Shown: positions 1 through 8,986 of the stretch, in pieces
Layout: every line of letters starts with the position of its first letter
Position numbering within the stretch: position 1 is the stretch's first letter
Source of the DNA: Phycisphaerae bacterium
GTDB lineage: Bacteria; Planctomycetota; Phycisphaerae; Sedimentisphaerales; Anaerobacaceae
DNA: 57,006 nt
Assembly (NCBI GenBank): GCA_026386805.1
Contig: JAPLMX010000123.1
Location: 1-57,006, forward strand
Direction: 5' to 3'
Made by a program: the position numbers and the translations under genes
Notes under the pieces: generated by a model
Told to the model about the DNA's origin: nothing
The model's database searches: none
Seen by the model: the letters and a program-made list of their open reading frames with translations, nothing else

Positions 1-203
1 GCCATCATGTCCGACTGATGGATCGGCTTCCAGCCGCGGATCGAAGAGCCGTCGAAGCCGAGACCTTCCTTAAAAGCCTTCTCGTCCAAGAAATCCACCG
101 GGAAAGTGCAGTGCTGCCAGGTGCCGAGCAGATCGACGAACTTGAGGTCCATCATCTCGGCCCCGTTCTTTTGGGCCAATTCAAAAACCTCTTTGGGTGT
201 CAT
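1..203 (-). CDS. glnA: Glutamine synthetase, N-terminal part (cut by window edge)
   Basis: Reads MTPKEVFELAQKNGAEMMDL at the start, then FVDLLGTWQH and EGLGFDGSSIRGW, the beta-Grasp N-terminus of type I glutamine synthetase, which makes glutamine from glutamate, ammonia and ATP. Only about 67 residues are in the window; the catalytic domain lies beyond the left edge. The start at 203 is preceded by an AAAGGA-like ribosome site. It is the last visible gene of amtB-glnK-glnA, 41 bases after glnK, so ammonium uptake, its PII regulator and assimilation are probably co-transcribed. Confidence 0.9.
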   Translation of the reverse strand, partial: MTPKEVFELAQKNGAEMMDLKFVDLLGTWQHCTFPVDFLDEKAFKEGLGFDGSSIRGWKPIHQSDMM

Positions 204-244
204 TTCTCATTCCTTTCTTCTTGCATTGGGTCTTGGTTGCACGG

Positions 245-586
245 TTATCCGATTGCATCGCCGCCCCGCTCACCGGTGCGGATGCGGATACATTCTTGTA
301 GATCGAGGATGAAGATCTTGCCGTCGCCGATCTGGCCGGTCCGGGCGCCTTCCGTGATCGCCTTGACGGTCTTCTCCACGAACGCTTCGTTGACGGCGAT
401 CTCCAGCTTGGTCTTCTTGAGCAGGCTGCCCTGCTCCTTATGGCTGCGATAGACCTCGGCAACGCCCTTCTGCCGGCCCCGGCCGACCACGCTGGAGACC
501 GTGACCAGATGAATCTCCTCGTCCGTCAGTCTCTTGAGCACCTCGTCCAACCGGTCCGGCTGGATGACGGCGACGATGTATTTCAT
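245..586 (-). CDS. glnK: PII nitrogen regulatory protein (GlnK/GlnB family)
   Basis: A 113-residue PII protein, the normal length. The family signals are all there: MKYIVAVIQPDRLDEV, the T-loop stem GRGRQKGV (residues 35-42), TGQIGDGKIF and a C-terminal IRIRTGE. PII trimers bind ATP/ADP and 2-oxoglutarate and plug AmtB when nitrogen is plentiful; the neighbouring amtB fits that role. The start at 586 was preferred to an in-frame ATG at 700, which would add repeat-encoded residues. In the T-loop, Tyr46 is kept but position 51, the uridylylated Tyr of E. coli GlnB, reads Glu (YRSHKEQGS instead of YRGAEYMVD), so control by uridylylation at that site is unlikely. Confidence 0.93.
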   Translation of the reverse strand: MKYIVAVIQPDRLDEVLKRLTDEEIHLVTVSSVVGRGRQKGVAEVYRSHKEQGSLLKKTKLEIAVNEAFVEKTVKAITEGARTGQIGDGKIFILDLQECIRIRTGERGGDAIG

Positions 587-610
587 ATGCCAATATCCTT
601 TCTCGTTCAT

Positions 611-686
611 GTCATTGCGAGCGTAGCGAAGCAATCTCCCATGCTGCGGATTGAGATTGCTTCGTCGCTGCGCTCCTCGCAATGAC
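611..686. repeat. Palindromic intergenic repeat, family A
   Basis: Two arms face each other across a 14-base spacer: 611-638 (GTCATTGCGAGCGTAGCGAA...) and 653-686 (GAGATTGCTTCG...CGCAATGAC). It sits between amtB and glnK, inside the presumed operon, and would form a hairpin in the mRNA. A second copy with the same arms lies at 8858-8935. Confidence 0.8.
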
Positions 687-699
687 ATGCAGCACGCCA

Positions 700-2079
<1,380 letters not shown>

Positions 2080-2170
2080 TTCCGTGCCTCCGTCATTCTT
2101 AGGCCAGTCATGCCAAGTGTCATCCGGATCGCTCACGAACGCCAAGGCGGATGCCGACTTGGAGATATGG

Positions 2171-2190
2171 AACGACAAATGGCGTGCCAA
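2171..2190 (-). promoter_or_regulatory. Candidate sigma-54 promoter of amtB
   Basis: On the minus strand this reads TTGGCACGCCATTTGTCGTT. The TGGCACG -24 element is intact and GG-N10-GT matches the -24/-12 spacing; the -12 dinucleotide is GT where GC is usual. Predicted transcription would start near 2164, giving a leader of about 85 bases. RpoN/NtrC control of amtB-glnK is well known in proteobacteria; its use here is inferred. Confidence 0.5.
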
Positions 2191-2470
2191 ACCATCCCTC
2201 CCCGCGCGAATTTCTCGCAAGCCCTTGCTATGTCGAGTCTTATGGAGAAATGCACCGCAAGGCAACGCATCGCAGAGACACACATTTATGTAGACTCCGG
2301 CTTCGCCAACTACACTTTTGTAGCTTCTCGCCTATTTCCCACAGGGGTGGTCCTGCCATGGATGCGTATTTCTCAGGTCCCACGACCATGCAGGGGCGAT
2401 TGCTTTACCCGCCGTCGTGGGCGTAAGGCTTCGCCGGGCTCTTCCGGGTGGAGGGGGCATACCGGGACTT

Positions 2471-2507
2471 GTCATACTGAACCGAGTGAAGCCTCCGGCC
2501 TGAGGAC
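2471..2507. repeat. Degenerate half-copy of palindromic family B
   Basis: GTCATACTGAACCGAGTGAA followed by a diverged stretch resembles one arm of the family B repeats at 5018-5106, 7170-7259 and 34440-34539. The opposing arm is not recognisable. Confidence 0.5.
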
Positions 2508-2576
2508 ACCACGTGCGTGGCAACCGCGATGTGGCGCCGCATCAGTTCATCGGTGTGCTACCGTCAGGAGGCCGCT

Positions 2577-3521
2577 TCAACTGAACGCTTTTCGCAGCAC
2601 GGTCAGACTCTTGGGAATCGCGGTCTTGTAGTCCTCGTTGCCTTCGAATTCGAGCGAGATGTAGCCGTGGTAATTGCCTTTCTTCATGATGCGGGCGATG
2701 CGCCCGTAGTCGAGGTCGAGGGTATACCACAGGCCGCCGCCGTAATAGGTCTTGGCCTGCATGAAGACCGTCTGCGGGGCGCACTTCTCGAGCTTGTCAT
2801 AGGGGTCTTCGAGGAAGTTGCCTGTGTCGAGCAGGACTTGGAGCCAGGGTGAATTGATGGTGTTGACGATTCGCAGCAACCCTTCGGGCGTCCGGGCCAT
2901 GCCCCAGTGGTTCTCCAGGCCGAGGATCACGCCACACTCTTGGGCCTTCGGCAGAAGTTTCTCGATGCAATCGATGACCCACTTGAAGCCGTCCTCTTCC
3001 GTGTAGCCGGGCAGGGGCGACTCGATGCCACGTTTGGCCATCAGGTCGTCGAAGCTGCCGCTCGTACCCCAGCGGCCCGTGTTGATGCGGATGATCGGAA
3101 TACCGAGCCTGTAGGCGGTTTCGATCTGGCCGAGCGTCAGATCGACGTTCTTCTGCCGTTTCGCCTCGTCCGGCGAGACGAAGGTCTGGTGCGTGGACAT
3201 GCAGCACAGGTCCAGACCGTTGATCAGCGCCCGGCGCTTGAGTGTTTGCAGATAAGTGCTATCGGTATTCTCCATCTGTATGAGCAGGATATCGACGCCG
3301 TCAAACCCCATGCGGGCGGCCTCGTCAATGCACGTCTCGATGGGCATTTTGAGACCGTCCTTGAACCGCCAGTACGAATACGTCGAGACGGCAATCGGGT
3401 TGCCGCGCTGGACCTGCGCTGGAGACTCAGATGGTTTTCCAGCGGCGTGACTCGCCACATTGGCCCCCGCCAACACCGCCATCGAACCCGCCATGAATGC
3501 TCTACGATCGACCTGTCCCAT
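2577..3521 (-). CDS. Tat-exported sugar phosphate isomerase/epimerase-like TIM barrel protein
   Basis: A 314-residue protein starting MGQVDRRAFMAGSMAVLAGA, a twin-arginine signal, so it is probably exported folded. The mature part is an AP-endonuclease-2 type TIM barrel (xylose isomerase-like): ISVSTYSYWRFKDG-like opening, GFDGVDIL, PIIRINTG, GVILGLENHWG and LLDTGNF, where the Glu, His and Asp are typical metal ligands of this fold. Substrate unknown; sugar keto/aldo isomerisation or epimerisation is the family theme. The start at 3521 puts the RR motif at the N-terminus, with GGGAG upstream. It fits the carbohydrate-degradation genes around it. Confidence 0.8.
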   Translation of the reverse strand: MGQVDRRAFMAGSMAVLAGANVASHAAGKPSESPAQVQRGNPIAVSTYSYWRFKDGLKMPIETCIDEAARMGFDGVDILLIQMENTDSTYLQTLKRRALINGLDLCCMSTHQTFVSPDEAKRQKNVDLTLGQIETAYRLGIPIIRINTGRWGTSGSFDDLMAKRGIESPLPGYTEEDGFKWVIDCIEKLLPKAQECGVILGLENHWGMARTPEGLLRIVNTINSPWLQVLLDTGNFLEDPYDKLEKCAPQTVFMQAKTYYGGGLWYTLDLDYGRIARIMKKGNYHGYISLEFEGNEDYKTAIPKSLTVLRKAFS

Positions 3522-3541
3522 ACCTCGACTCCCAGCAAGGA

Positions 3542-3773
3542 TGCGTTTATCGCTTTGTGGGCTACCAGCAGGACAAAGGAGGGCCCGGCCGAAGTCGAGC
3601 CCATCCTGCTGTATAGCCGTTGGACTCGGCGCTCGGGTCGCACGCCTGCGTTGCCCTATCTTCCGGCCCAACAGGAGAATCCTACGGTGAACACGGCCAA
3701 GATTCAAGAGCCTTGCTCAACGAATAGTGTCTCGTCCACGAGCCTGCTGGCAGCCCACAAGGCGATAAACGCA
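3542..3773. mobile_element. MITE-like element with 30-bp terminal inverted repeats
   Basis: Arms at 3543-3572 (GCGTTTATCGCTTTGTGGGC...) and 3743-3772 (...CACAAGGCGATAAACGC) are inverted copies differing at 2 of 30 positions, about 170 bases apart. The interior has no gene. This looks like a small non-autonomous element between the isomerase-like and anSME genes. No target-site duplication is clear and no matching transposase is in the window. Confidence 0.5.
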
Positions 3774-3786
3774 ATCTAACGGCGTC

Positions 3787-4983
3787 TCACTTCAATTGCC
3801 GGGGTCTGACAAGGGCGCCGCTGCGGATTTGTGCGGCCACCTGCATGAACCGAGGCAACGCGTAATCGAAGAACTGCCGGTAACTCTCGCAGAAGCGGCT
3901 TTCGCGGCCGTAGGGTGGGCTGTGCCCACCATCCATGGCCGAGATGTGCTCTGTGGAATTGGTGGGCACAGCCCACCCTACCGGGGCACGGTCCTTCATA
4001 CACCCGCCCCGGCAGATGGCCAGGTGCCGGCAGACGAGGCACTTGTTGGACAGATCCTGCTTCCGGCGGGCGAAGGCCTTCTTCTGAGCACAAGCCGCAA
4101 GTTGCTCGATTGGGGTCTCGAAGATGTTGCCCAGCCGCCACTTCGGCTCGACGAAGAAGTCGCACGGGAAGACGTCCCCCGTGTGCTCGACGACGATGTA
4201 CTGGCTGCACTGCCGGTCGAACGTGCAGATCGTGGGATGGCCGCGGATACAGTAGCTCAGGAGGGAATCGAAGTCACGGATGCTGAGCCTCTGCGGACCG
4301 AACTGGATCCACCGGTCGAAAACCCGGCATTGAAAGTCCCCGTACTGCTTCGGCGAGACGGAGAACTCGGCGATTTGCCCCGTCTGCGGGTCCACTTCGA
4401 CGCAGGGGATGAATTGCAGATAGCGAACGCCCAGGCCGATCAGGCAATCGAAGACCTCGTCCGGATGATCCGCAGTCAGATGGTTAACCAGCGTGAGCGT
4501 GTTGAATTCGACCTTGTGCTCTTTGCAACAGCCGATGGCCCGCATGACGCGGTCCCACGTGCCGTGGCCGCCGAGATCGAGCCGGTAGTGGTCGTGCAGT
4601 TCTTTCGGCCCGTCGAGGCTGATGCCGACGAGAAACTTGTTCTCATGCAGGAATCGACACCACTCGGCGCTGTCCAGCAGGATCGCATTCGTCTGGAGTG
4701 AATTGCCGACTTCCTGGCCGGCGATGCCGTACTTCTTCTGCAGCTCGACCGCCCTCTGGTAGAAATCCAGACCCATCAAGGTCGGCTCGCCCCCCTGCCA
4801 GGCGAAGCCGGACATTGGGAAACGCAGGCCCAGGTAGTCTTTGACGAGCCTCTCCAGTACCTCGCCGCTCATACGCTGACGGCCCGTGCCGACCTGCGGG
4901 GCGCGGCATTTGTAGAAGCAGTACGTGCAATCGATGTTACAGTCAGAACCGGATGGCTTAATCAAGAGAGTAAATGGCTGCAT
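3787..4983 (-). CDS. Anaerobic sulfatase-maturating enzyme (radical SAM/SPASM)
   Basis: A 398-residue radical SAM enzyme. MQPFTLLIKPSGSDCNIDCT is the anSME opening; CNIDCTYCFYKC carries the CxxxCxxC cluster ligands, followed by FAWQGGEPTLMG and SLDGPKELHD. C-terminal SPASM cysteines (CTFDRQC, FPCDFFVEP, CLVCRHLAICRGGC) bind two further Fe-S clusters. These enzymes convert an active-site Cys or Ser of sulfatases to formylglycine before export. No sulfatase is in the window, so it must serve targets elsewhere. Unusual: a palindromic repeat at 3910-3982 lies in frame and adds about 24 residues (VGWAVPTNSTEHISAMDGG...) between CMKDR and SRFCESYR, where related proteins have a short link. Confidence 0.92.
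   Translation of the reverse strand: MQPFTLLIKPSGSDCNIDCTYCFYKCRAPQVGTGRQRMSGEVLERLVKDYLGLRFPMSGFAWQGGEPTLMGLDFYQRAVELQKKYGIAGQEVGNSLQTNAILLDSAEWCRFLHENKFLVGISLDGPKELHDHYRLDLGGHGTWDRVMRAIGCCKEHKVEFNTLTLVNHLTADHPDEVFDCLIGLGVRYLQFIPCVEVDPQTGQIAEFSVSPKQYGDFQCRVFDRWIQFGPQRLSIRDFDSLLSYCIRGHPTICTFDRQCSQYIVVEHTGDVFPCDFFVEPKWRLGNIFETPIEQLAACAQKKAFARRKQDLSNKCLVCRHLAICRGGCMKDRAPVGWAVPTNSTEHISAMDGGHSPPYGRESRFCESYRQFFDYALPRFMQVAAQIRSGALVRPRQLK
3910..3982. repeat. Palindromic repeat, family C, inside the anSME gene
   Basis: Perfect 22-bp arms (3910-3931 and 3960-3981) with a 28-base loop. The arms start GTAGGGTGGGCTGTGCCCAC. It is translated in frame in the SPASM region of anSME. A related copy lies at 20356-20419. 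Confidence 0.85.
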
Positions 4984-5017
4984 GGGAGAGTATCAAGAAT
5001 CAGATGCCGGTGCCTCT

Positions 5018-5106
5018 GTCATCCTGAGCGACAGCGAAGGATCTCGGCCGAGAATGAGAGGTTGCTCTCGTGCGCGGGCCAGATGCTTCACTTCGTTCAG
5101 CATGAC
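5018..5106. repeat. Palindromic intergenic repeat, family B
   Basis: The left arm begins GTCATCCTGAGCGACAGCGA and the right arm ends CTTCGTTCAGCATGAC, framing a variable centre. It lies between anSME and the heparinase-like gene. Related copies are at 7170-7259 and 34440-34539. Confidence 0.75.
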
Positions 5107-5130
5107 AAGTGAGGCCATTTGCTGCATCCT

Positions 5131-7134
5131 TCAATTTGCCTTATCTTCCGCCGGTTCGATTCGCACCGTCCAACTGTCCTGTACGGCGGGCGTCTCGGCC
5201 TTCAGGAGAATCCGGGTAAGCCGTTCGGGCCAGACCGAGCGGAGCTCATCGTCTTCGATTGCAATCGTCTCCAGGACCGACTTGAGCTTGGCCCCGTCAA
5301 ACAATACTTGCACGCTCGAGCGAGGTTCGGCCCGATCCGCCACTTCCAGCAGCAGTTGGCCCTCCTTCTGCACCGTCGCCTTGCACGGCGTCAGCAGGGT
5401 CAGCGTGATTTCCTTGGCCGGTTTTTCAAGCGTGTAGTCCTCTGTAATCGCGACGTCTTTGCCGCGATTGAAGCGGATCGTGCGAAGCCAAGATTTGACG
5501 CTCGCCTGCTTCGGATACGCACCGGCGATGTCGAGCTGAAGCTGGGCGTGATCGTCGTTCGCCTCGTACCGCAGGTCGCGGGCGGCGAACTGCCGGCCGG
5601 GGCTTTGCATCACGCCATCGATGGTCGGCAGGTTGTGGTATGCCGACTGCATCGTCCAGATTTCATACCGTCGCGAGCTGAAGGTCTTGCGGCTGTAGGT
5701 TTCGACGCCGGCGTCGATGAGAATGGGCCGGCCGTCCCGATAGACGATGAAGTTGCCCACGTCGTTATGGTTGTGGCTCTCGGCGTTATGGCCACCTTTG
5801 GCCGCGACGAAGAATCCCTTCGTTGTCCCTGTAGTACAGCGGGCCGTCATCACCTGAATGCCGTCGAGCCAGGCATCCCGCACCAGCGGCGGCTTGGCCT
5901 GGGCCGTGCAAAGCTCGGCGTCGTTGAAGATCTCCGGCAAATAGCGGCCCACCGTGTACCCGCCCTTGCCGGCAAAGCCGGAGCCCTCGCCCCGGTCCAT
6001 GTCGCTGAGATAGGCACCAAAGGAAGCGAGCCGGTCATCGCCGATCCGCTTGCCATACCGATACACCAGCTCGCCCGGCGGACGCACCTTCGCGGAGGCG
6101 TCGGCGAAGTTCACGAAGTAATCGTCTGCGATGTGCACACGATAGATGTACCGGCCCATCTCCTTGACCAGCGGCTGGTCATAGACGTTAATTGCGCCCT
6201 TCGTGGCGCTGTACAGCAGTTCGAGGCCGTCGAGCAACGAGGCGGGCGCCCGGCCCCAGTAGCCGGGACCTTCATCGCAGCCGCCATCGTCGGCGTAGGC
6301 ATCGAAGAAATTATCCAAGCTCCGCACAATCTTGGCGACGGCCTTGATCCGTCGGGCCTCGTCCGGCTCGACCAGCAGCACACAGGTGAGCCAGTTCGAA
6401 TTGCACCAAGGGTTCCAGTTGTTGACGCGTCCGCCTGTGAAGCCCATCCAGCCGAAATCATCCCGCTCCAGGCACGGCGTCAGAATCCGCCGGTCGATCT
6501 CGTGGTGAATCCGCTTGCGAACCAGCGGGGAAACACGGTCGAGCTGCTCGCCGAGCAGGTAATACGTCCACGCCAGGCTCTCGCCCGTCTCGGCGGCGAA
6601 CAAATCGACGACAGGCTCGGCGGGATCGGGCAGGCCCGAGCCGGCCTTCTGTGCCCCGACGTGAGCGGGCACACCCCAGAACGATTCCTCGCAGATGACC
6701 CAGACGCCATTGACGATATCATCGAGAAAGCGGCCCTTGCCCTCGACGCACTCCGCGACGATCAGGTCAGTCAGGGCCGTCCGGCGGGCGAAGTGCTCGT
6801 GTTCGTACCGGCTGCGATTGCCGTTGCGGGCGTATTCAAGAAAGAGCGTCGCGGGCAGGTCGGGCCACTGGTAGCCGAGATACTGCTCGCCGTTGGCGAT
6901 CAGGTCCTTGCGCACCGGCTCGGGCAGAGCCTCCCACGACCGGCGATCGCTCCACTTCGGCCACGGATGCCACTGCTCGCGCGGGACCAGGACCTTCTCG
7001 ATCTTCTCCTGCGGATACAACTCGCGGAGCTTGAATCGGCCTTCCTTTGCCGGCGTCGGGTTCACGAGAATTGCCGCAATGAGCGTCCCGAAGACGATGA
7101 CGCTCGATTTCATGGAATGCCTTGGTGTCTGCAC
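5131..7134 (-). CDS. Secreted heparinase II/III-like polysaccharide lyase
   Basis: About 667 residues with an N-terminal signal (MKSSVIVFGTLIAAILVNPT). An alpha/alpha-toroid part (YLGYQWPDLPATLFLEYARN, GRFLDDIVNGVWVICEESFW, NNWNPWCNSNWL) is followed from about residue 430 by the heparinase II/III-like beta domain with ESHNHNDVGNFIVYRDGRP and DAGVETYSRKTFSSRRYEIW. This is the layout of PL families that cleave uronic-acid glycans by beta-elimination; the exact glycan cannot be read from sequence. GTG at 7134 has GGAGG eight bases upstream and is taken as start; ATG at 7113, right at the signal peptide, is the alternative. It lies next to a GH39-like gene on the same strand. Confidence 0.8.
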   Translation of the reverse strand: MQTPRHSMKSSVIVFGTLIAAILVNPTPAKEGRFKLRELYPQEKIEKVLVPREQWHPWPKWSDRRSWEALPEPVRKDLIANGEQYLGYQWPDLPATLFLEYARNGNRSRYEHEHFARRTALTDLIVAECVEGKGRFLDDIVNGVWVICEESFWGVPAHVGAQKAGSGLPDPAEPVVDLFAAETGESLAWTYYLLGEQLDRVSPLVRKRIHHEIDRRILTPCLERDDFGWMGFTGGRVNNWNPWCNSNWLTCVLLVEPDEARRIKAVAKIVRSLDNFFDAYADDGGCDEGPGYWGRAPASLLDGLELLYSATKGAINVYDQPLVKEMGRYIYRVHIADDYFVNFADASAKVRPPGELVYRYGKRIGDDRLASFGAYLSDMDRGEGSGFAGKGGYTVGRYLPEIFNDAELCTAQAKPPLVRDAWLDGIQVMTARCTTGTTKGFFVAAKGGHNAESHNHNDVGNFIVYRDGRPILIDAGVETYSRKTFSSRRYEIWTMQSAYHNLPTIDGVMQSPGRQFAARDLRYEANDDHAQLQLDIAGAYPKQASVKSWLRTIRFNRGKDVAITEDYTLEKPAKEITLTLLTPCKATVQKEGQLLLEVADRAEPRSSVQVLFDGAKLKSVLETIAIEDDELRSVWPERLTRILLKAETPAVQDSWTVRIEPAEDKAN

Positions 7135-7169
7135 TGCACGAACCTCCATTTTGAAACATCGCACTATTT

Positions 7170-7259
7170 GTCATGCTGAACGAAGTGAAGCATCTGGCCT
7201 GCGTACGTGAGAAGCCTCTCATTCGGTAGCCAGATCCTTCGGCTGCGCCTCAGGATGAC
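7170..7259. repeat. Palindromic intergenic repeat, family B
   Basis: It starts GTCATGCTGAACGAAGTGAA and ends CTGCGCCTCAGGATGAC, with a variable centre. It lies between the heparinase-like and GH39-like genes. Confidence 0.75.
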
Positions 7260-7284
7260 AAGAGTCTTTGCCTGCATGTCCAAC

Positions 7285-8676
7285 CTATTGCGGGGGCGTC
7301 ACAGCGGCTTGGCGAGGTCTGGCGATGACATCAACAACCGACACGGTGGACAGGTCGTTGCCGATCAGACAGGGCCGAGGGCCGACGACAATCGAGAGGC
7401 GATTCGGGACAACCTCGGCGCCTCTATCCGTCCAATCCCGGAAACCCCAGAGCGTCAGGTACATATCGTGCCCCGCCTGTTGGATCATCACGGGCTGCGG
7501 CGGCGACTTGGTTTGCAGGATCACCTGGCGGTCCTGATCGTCCGCCGACCAGAGAGCCCAGCAATCCTCCCGACCTATCTTGAATCGCAAGGCCCAGAGG
7601 TTCTCATCCTTGGTGGGCAGGCGGTCAACATATTGGGCATTGGCCACCACGGGCGAGATATCCATGAGCACGTCATACGCCGGCTTCGGCGTTAGGTCCG
7701 GCCGGACCAGGCCGAAGTTGTCCTCGTTGTACTCAGCCTTCCACCCGTCGTCCTGAAAGTCGTACCACCACAGTCCCCTGAAGGAGGGCGACGTGCGGGC
7801 CAGCAGGTACAGCCTCGCCAGGTACGATGCCGAAAGCTCCGGGTCGGTCCCGTTCTTGCCGACGTGCGTCGGCCAGCCCATCTCCGTGACGTAGAACGGC
7901 ACATCGTCACCCTTGTACTTGCGGAGCATCTCCTGCACGCCGGTCATCCACGCCGAGCACGCCTCGGGGCCGCGCTGCGGGAATTTGTCGCTGTAGTTGT
8001 AGCTGTGGATCGAGATCGCATCGCAGGAGTCGAGGGCACCGAGCTTGACGGTCTCTTCGAGCCAGCCTTTCTTGACGCCGCCGCTGGTGCAGGCCCCCGC
8101 CATCACCGTGACACCGGGATCGGCGGCCTTGATCCTCGGATAAACGGCCTTGAGCAGCTTCACGTAATCGTCGGCCGAACCGCCCTTTCGATACTGCTGG
8201 GGCATGCCGATGCTGATGTCCCACTCGTTCCAGATCTCGTACAAACGCACAGTCTTGCCAAAGTGCCGGACGACGAATTCCGCGTACCGGCAGAAGCCCT
8301 CAATCGCCTCCGGCGAGCGGGGCCGGTCGCCGTCATCGTAGAAGCGATTGGCATAGTCCAGGATGAGCAGGACGTCCACACCCTGGGCGGCCGCCCGGCG
8401 GACATAGGGGTCGAATTGCTCCGGCATGGCGAGCTTGCCCTTCTCCCGCTCGACCGCACCCCAGCCCACCTCGTCGCGGATCGAGCTGATGCCGGCCCGC
8501 TTGATCCGGTCGAGGTTCAGGTCGAGGATGCCCTTGCCTTGACTGAAGTGCGTGCACGCCCCGACAATAAACGCACGCTCCTGTGATGCACGTGGCTGCG
8601 CGTCTTGCGCACGAGCCGCACCGATGAAACACAAGACCGCCAACAGAAGACACATCAGAGCATTGATTCTTCGCAT
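7285..8676 (-). CDS. Secreted GH39-like (clan GH-A) glycoside hydrolase
   Basis: A 463-residue protein with a signal peptide (MRRINALMCLLLAVLCFIGA). The TIM barrel opens with GACTHFSQGKGILDLNLDRI and carries the clan GH-A catalytic pair: acid/base Glu151 in EIWNEWD and nucleophile Glu265 in VTEMGWPTH, plus RGLWWYDFQDDG. A small beta domain follows from about residue 340. The layout resembles GH39 and related xylosidase/glycosidase families; substrate not assigned. AGGAG sits nine bases before the ATG at 8676. The last residues (RQAAVTPPQ) run into sequence that may be repeat-derived. Confidence 0.75.
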   Translation of the reverse strand: MRRINALMCLLLAVLCFIGAARAQDAQPRASQERAFIVGACTHFSQGKGILDLNLDRIKRAGISSIRDEVGWGAVEREKGKLAMPEQFDPYVRRAAAQGVDVLLILDYANRFYDDGDRPRSPEAIEGFCRYAEFVVRHFGKTVRLYEIWNEWDISIGMPQQYRKGGSADDYVKLLKAVYPRIKAADPGVTVMAGACTSGGVKKGWLEETVKLGALDSCDAISIHSYNYSDKFPQRGPEACSAWMTGVQEMLRKYKGDDVPFYVTEMGWPTHVGKNGTDPELSASYLARLYLLARTSPSFRGLWWYDFQDDGWKAEYNEDNFGLVRPDLTPKPAYDVLMDISPVVANAQYVDRLPTKDENLWALRFKIGREDCWALWSADDQDRQVILQTKSPPQPVMIQQAGHDMYLTLWGFRDWTDRGAEVVPNRLSIVVGPRPCLIGNDLSTVSVVDVIARPRQAAVTPPQ

Positions 8677-8986
8677 GCCCGGCCACTCCTTGCTATCCTT
8701 CACGACACGCTCAAGCCCCGCAGACAGACAGGCCGCAAGGCATGGCCCACATGATACCAGAGGAACAGCAAATCAGCCACCCATCAGCCAGCACGTTCAA
8801 ATCGCTGCCAGCGAGAACAGTGGCACCACCTCTTGCAAGCTCAATGGCTCTGCGCGGGAGATTGCTTCGTCGTTTCGCTCCTCGCCGTGACAGGACTGGG
8901 CGCTGGATGTCATTGCGAGCGTAGCGAAGCAATCTATGGGCGAACGATATCCGACACGCCGCGATGATCTCACAGGTGCCTGGGCA
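8677..8986. other. Intergenic region with family A repeat
   Basis: No gene seen. The only recognisable content is the palindromic family A copy at 8858-8935. Confidence 0.6.
8858..8935. repeat. Palindromic intergenic repeat, family A
   Basis: The left arm GAGATTGCTTCGTCGTTTCG... and the right arm GTCATTGCGAGCGTAGCGAA then GCAATCT match the copy at 611-686, with the arm order reversed. Confidence 0.8.

Larger units (their letters stand above)
2080..2576. other. Intergenic region upstream of amtB
   Basis: No convincing gene. It holds the sigma-54-like promoter at 2171-2190 (minus strand) and a degenerate copy of palindromic family B at 2471-2507. The rest shows nothing I can name. Confidence 0.6.

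Noticed and set aside
5119..7179. A 686-codon plus-strand frame over the heparinase-like gene.
   Set aside because: The minus-strand product has a signal peptide and clear domains; the plus-strand frame is a shadow.
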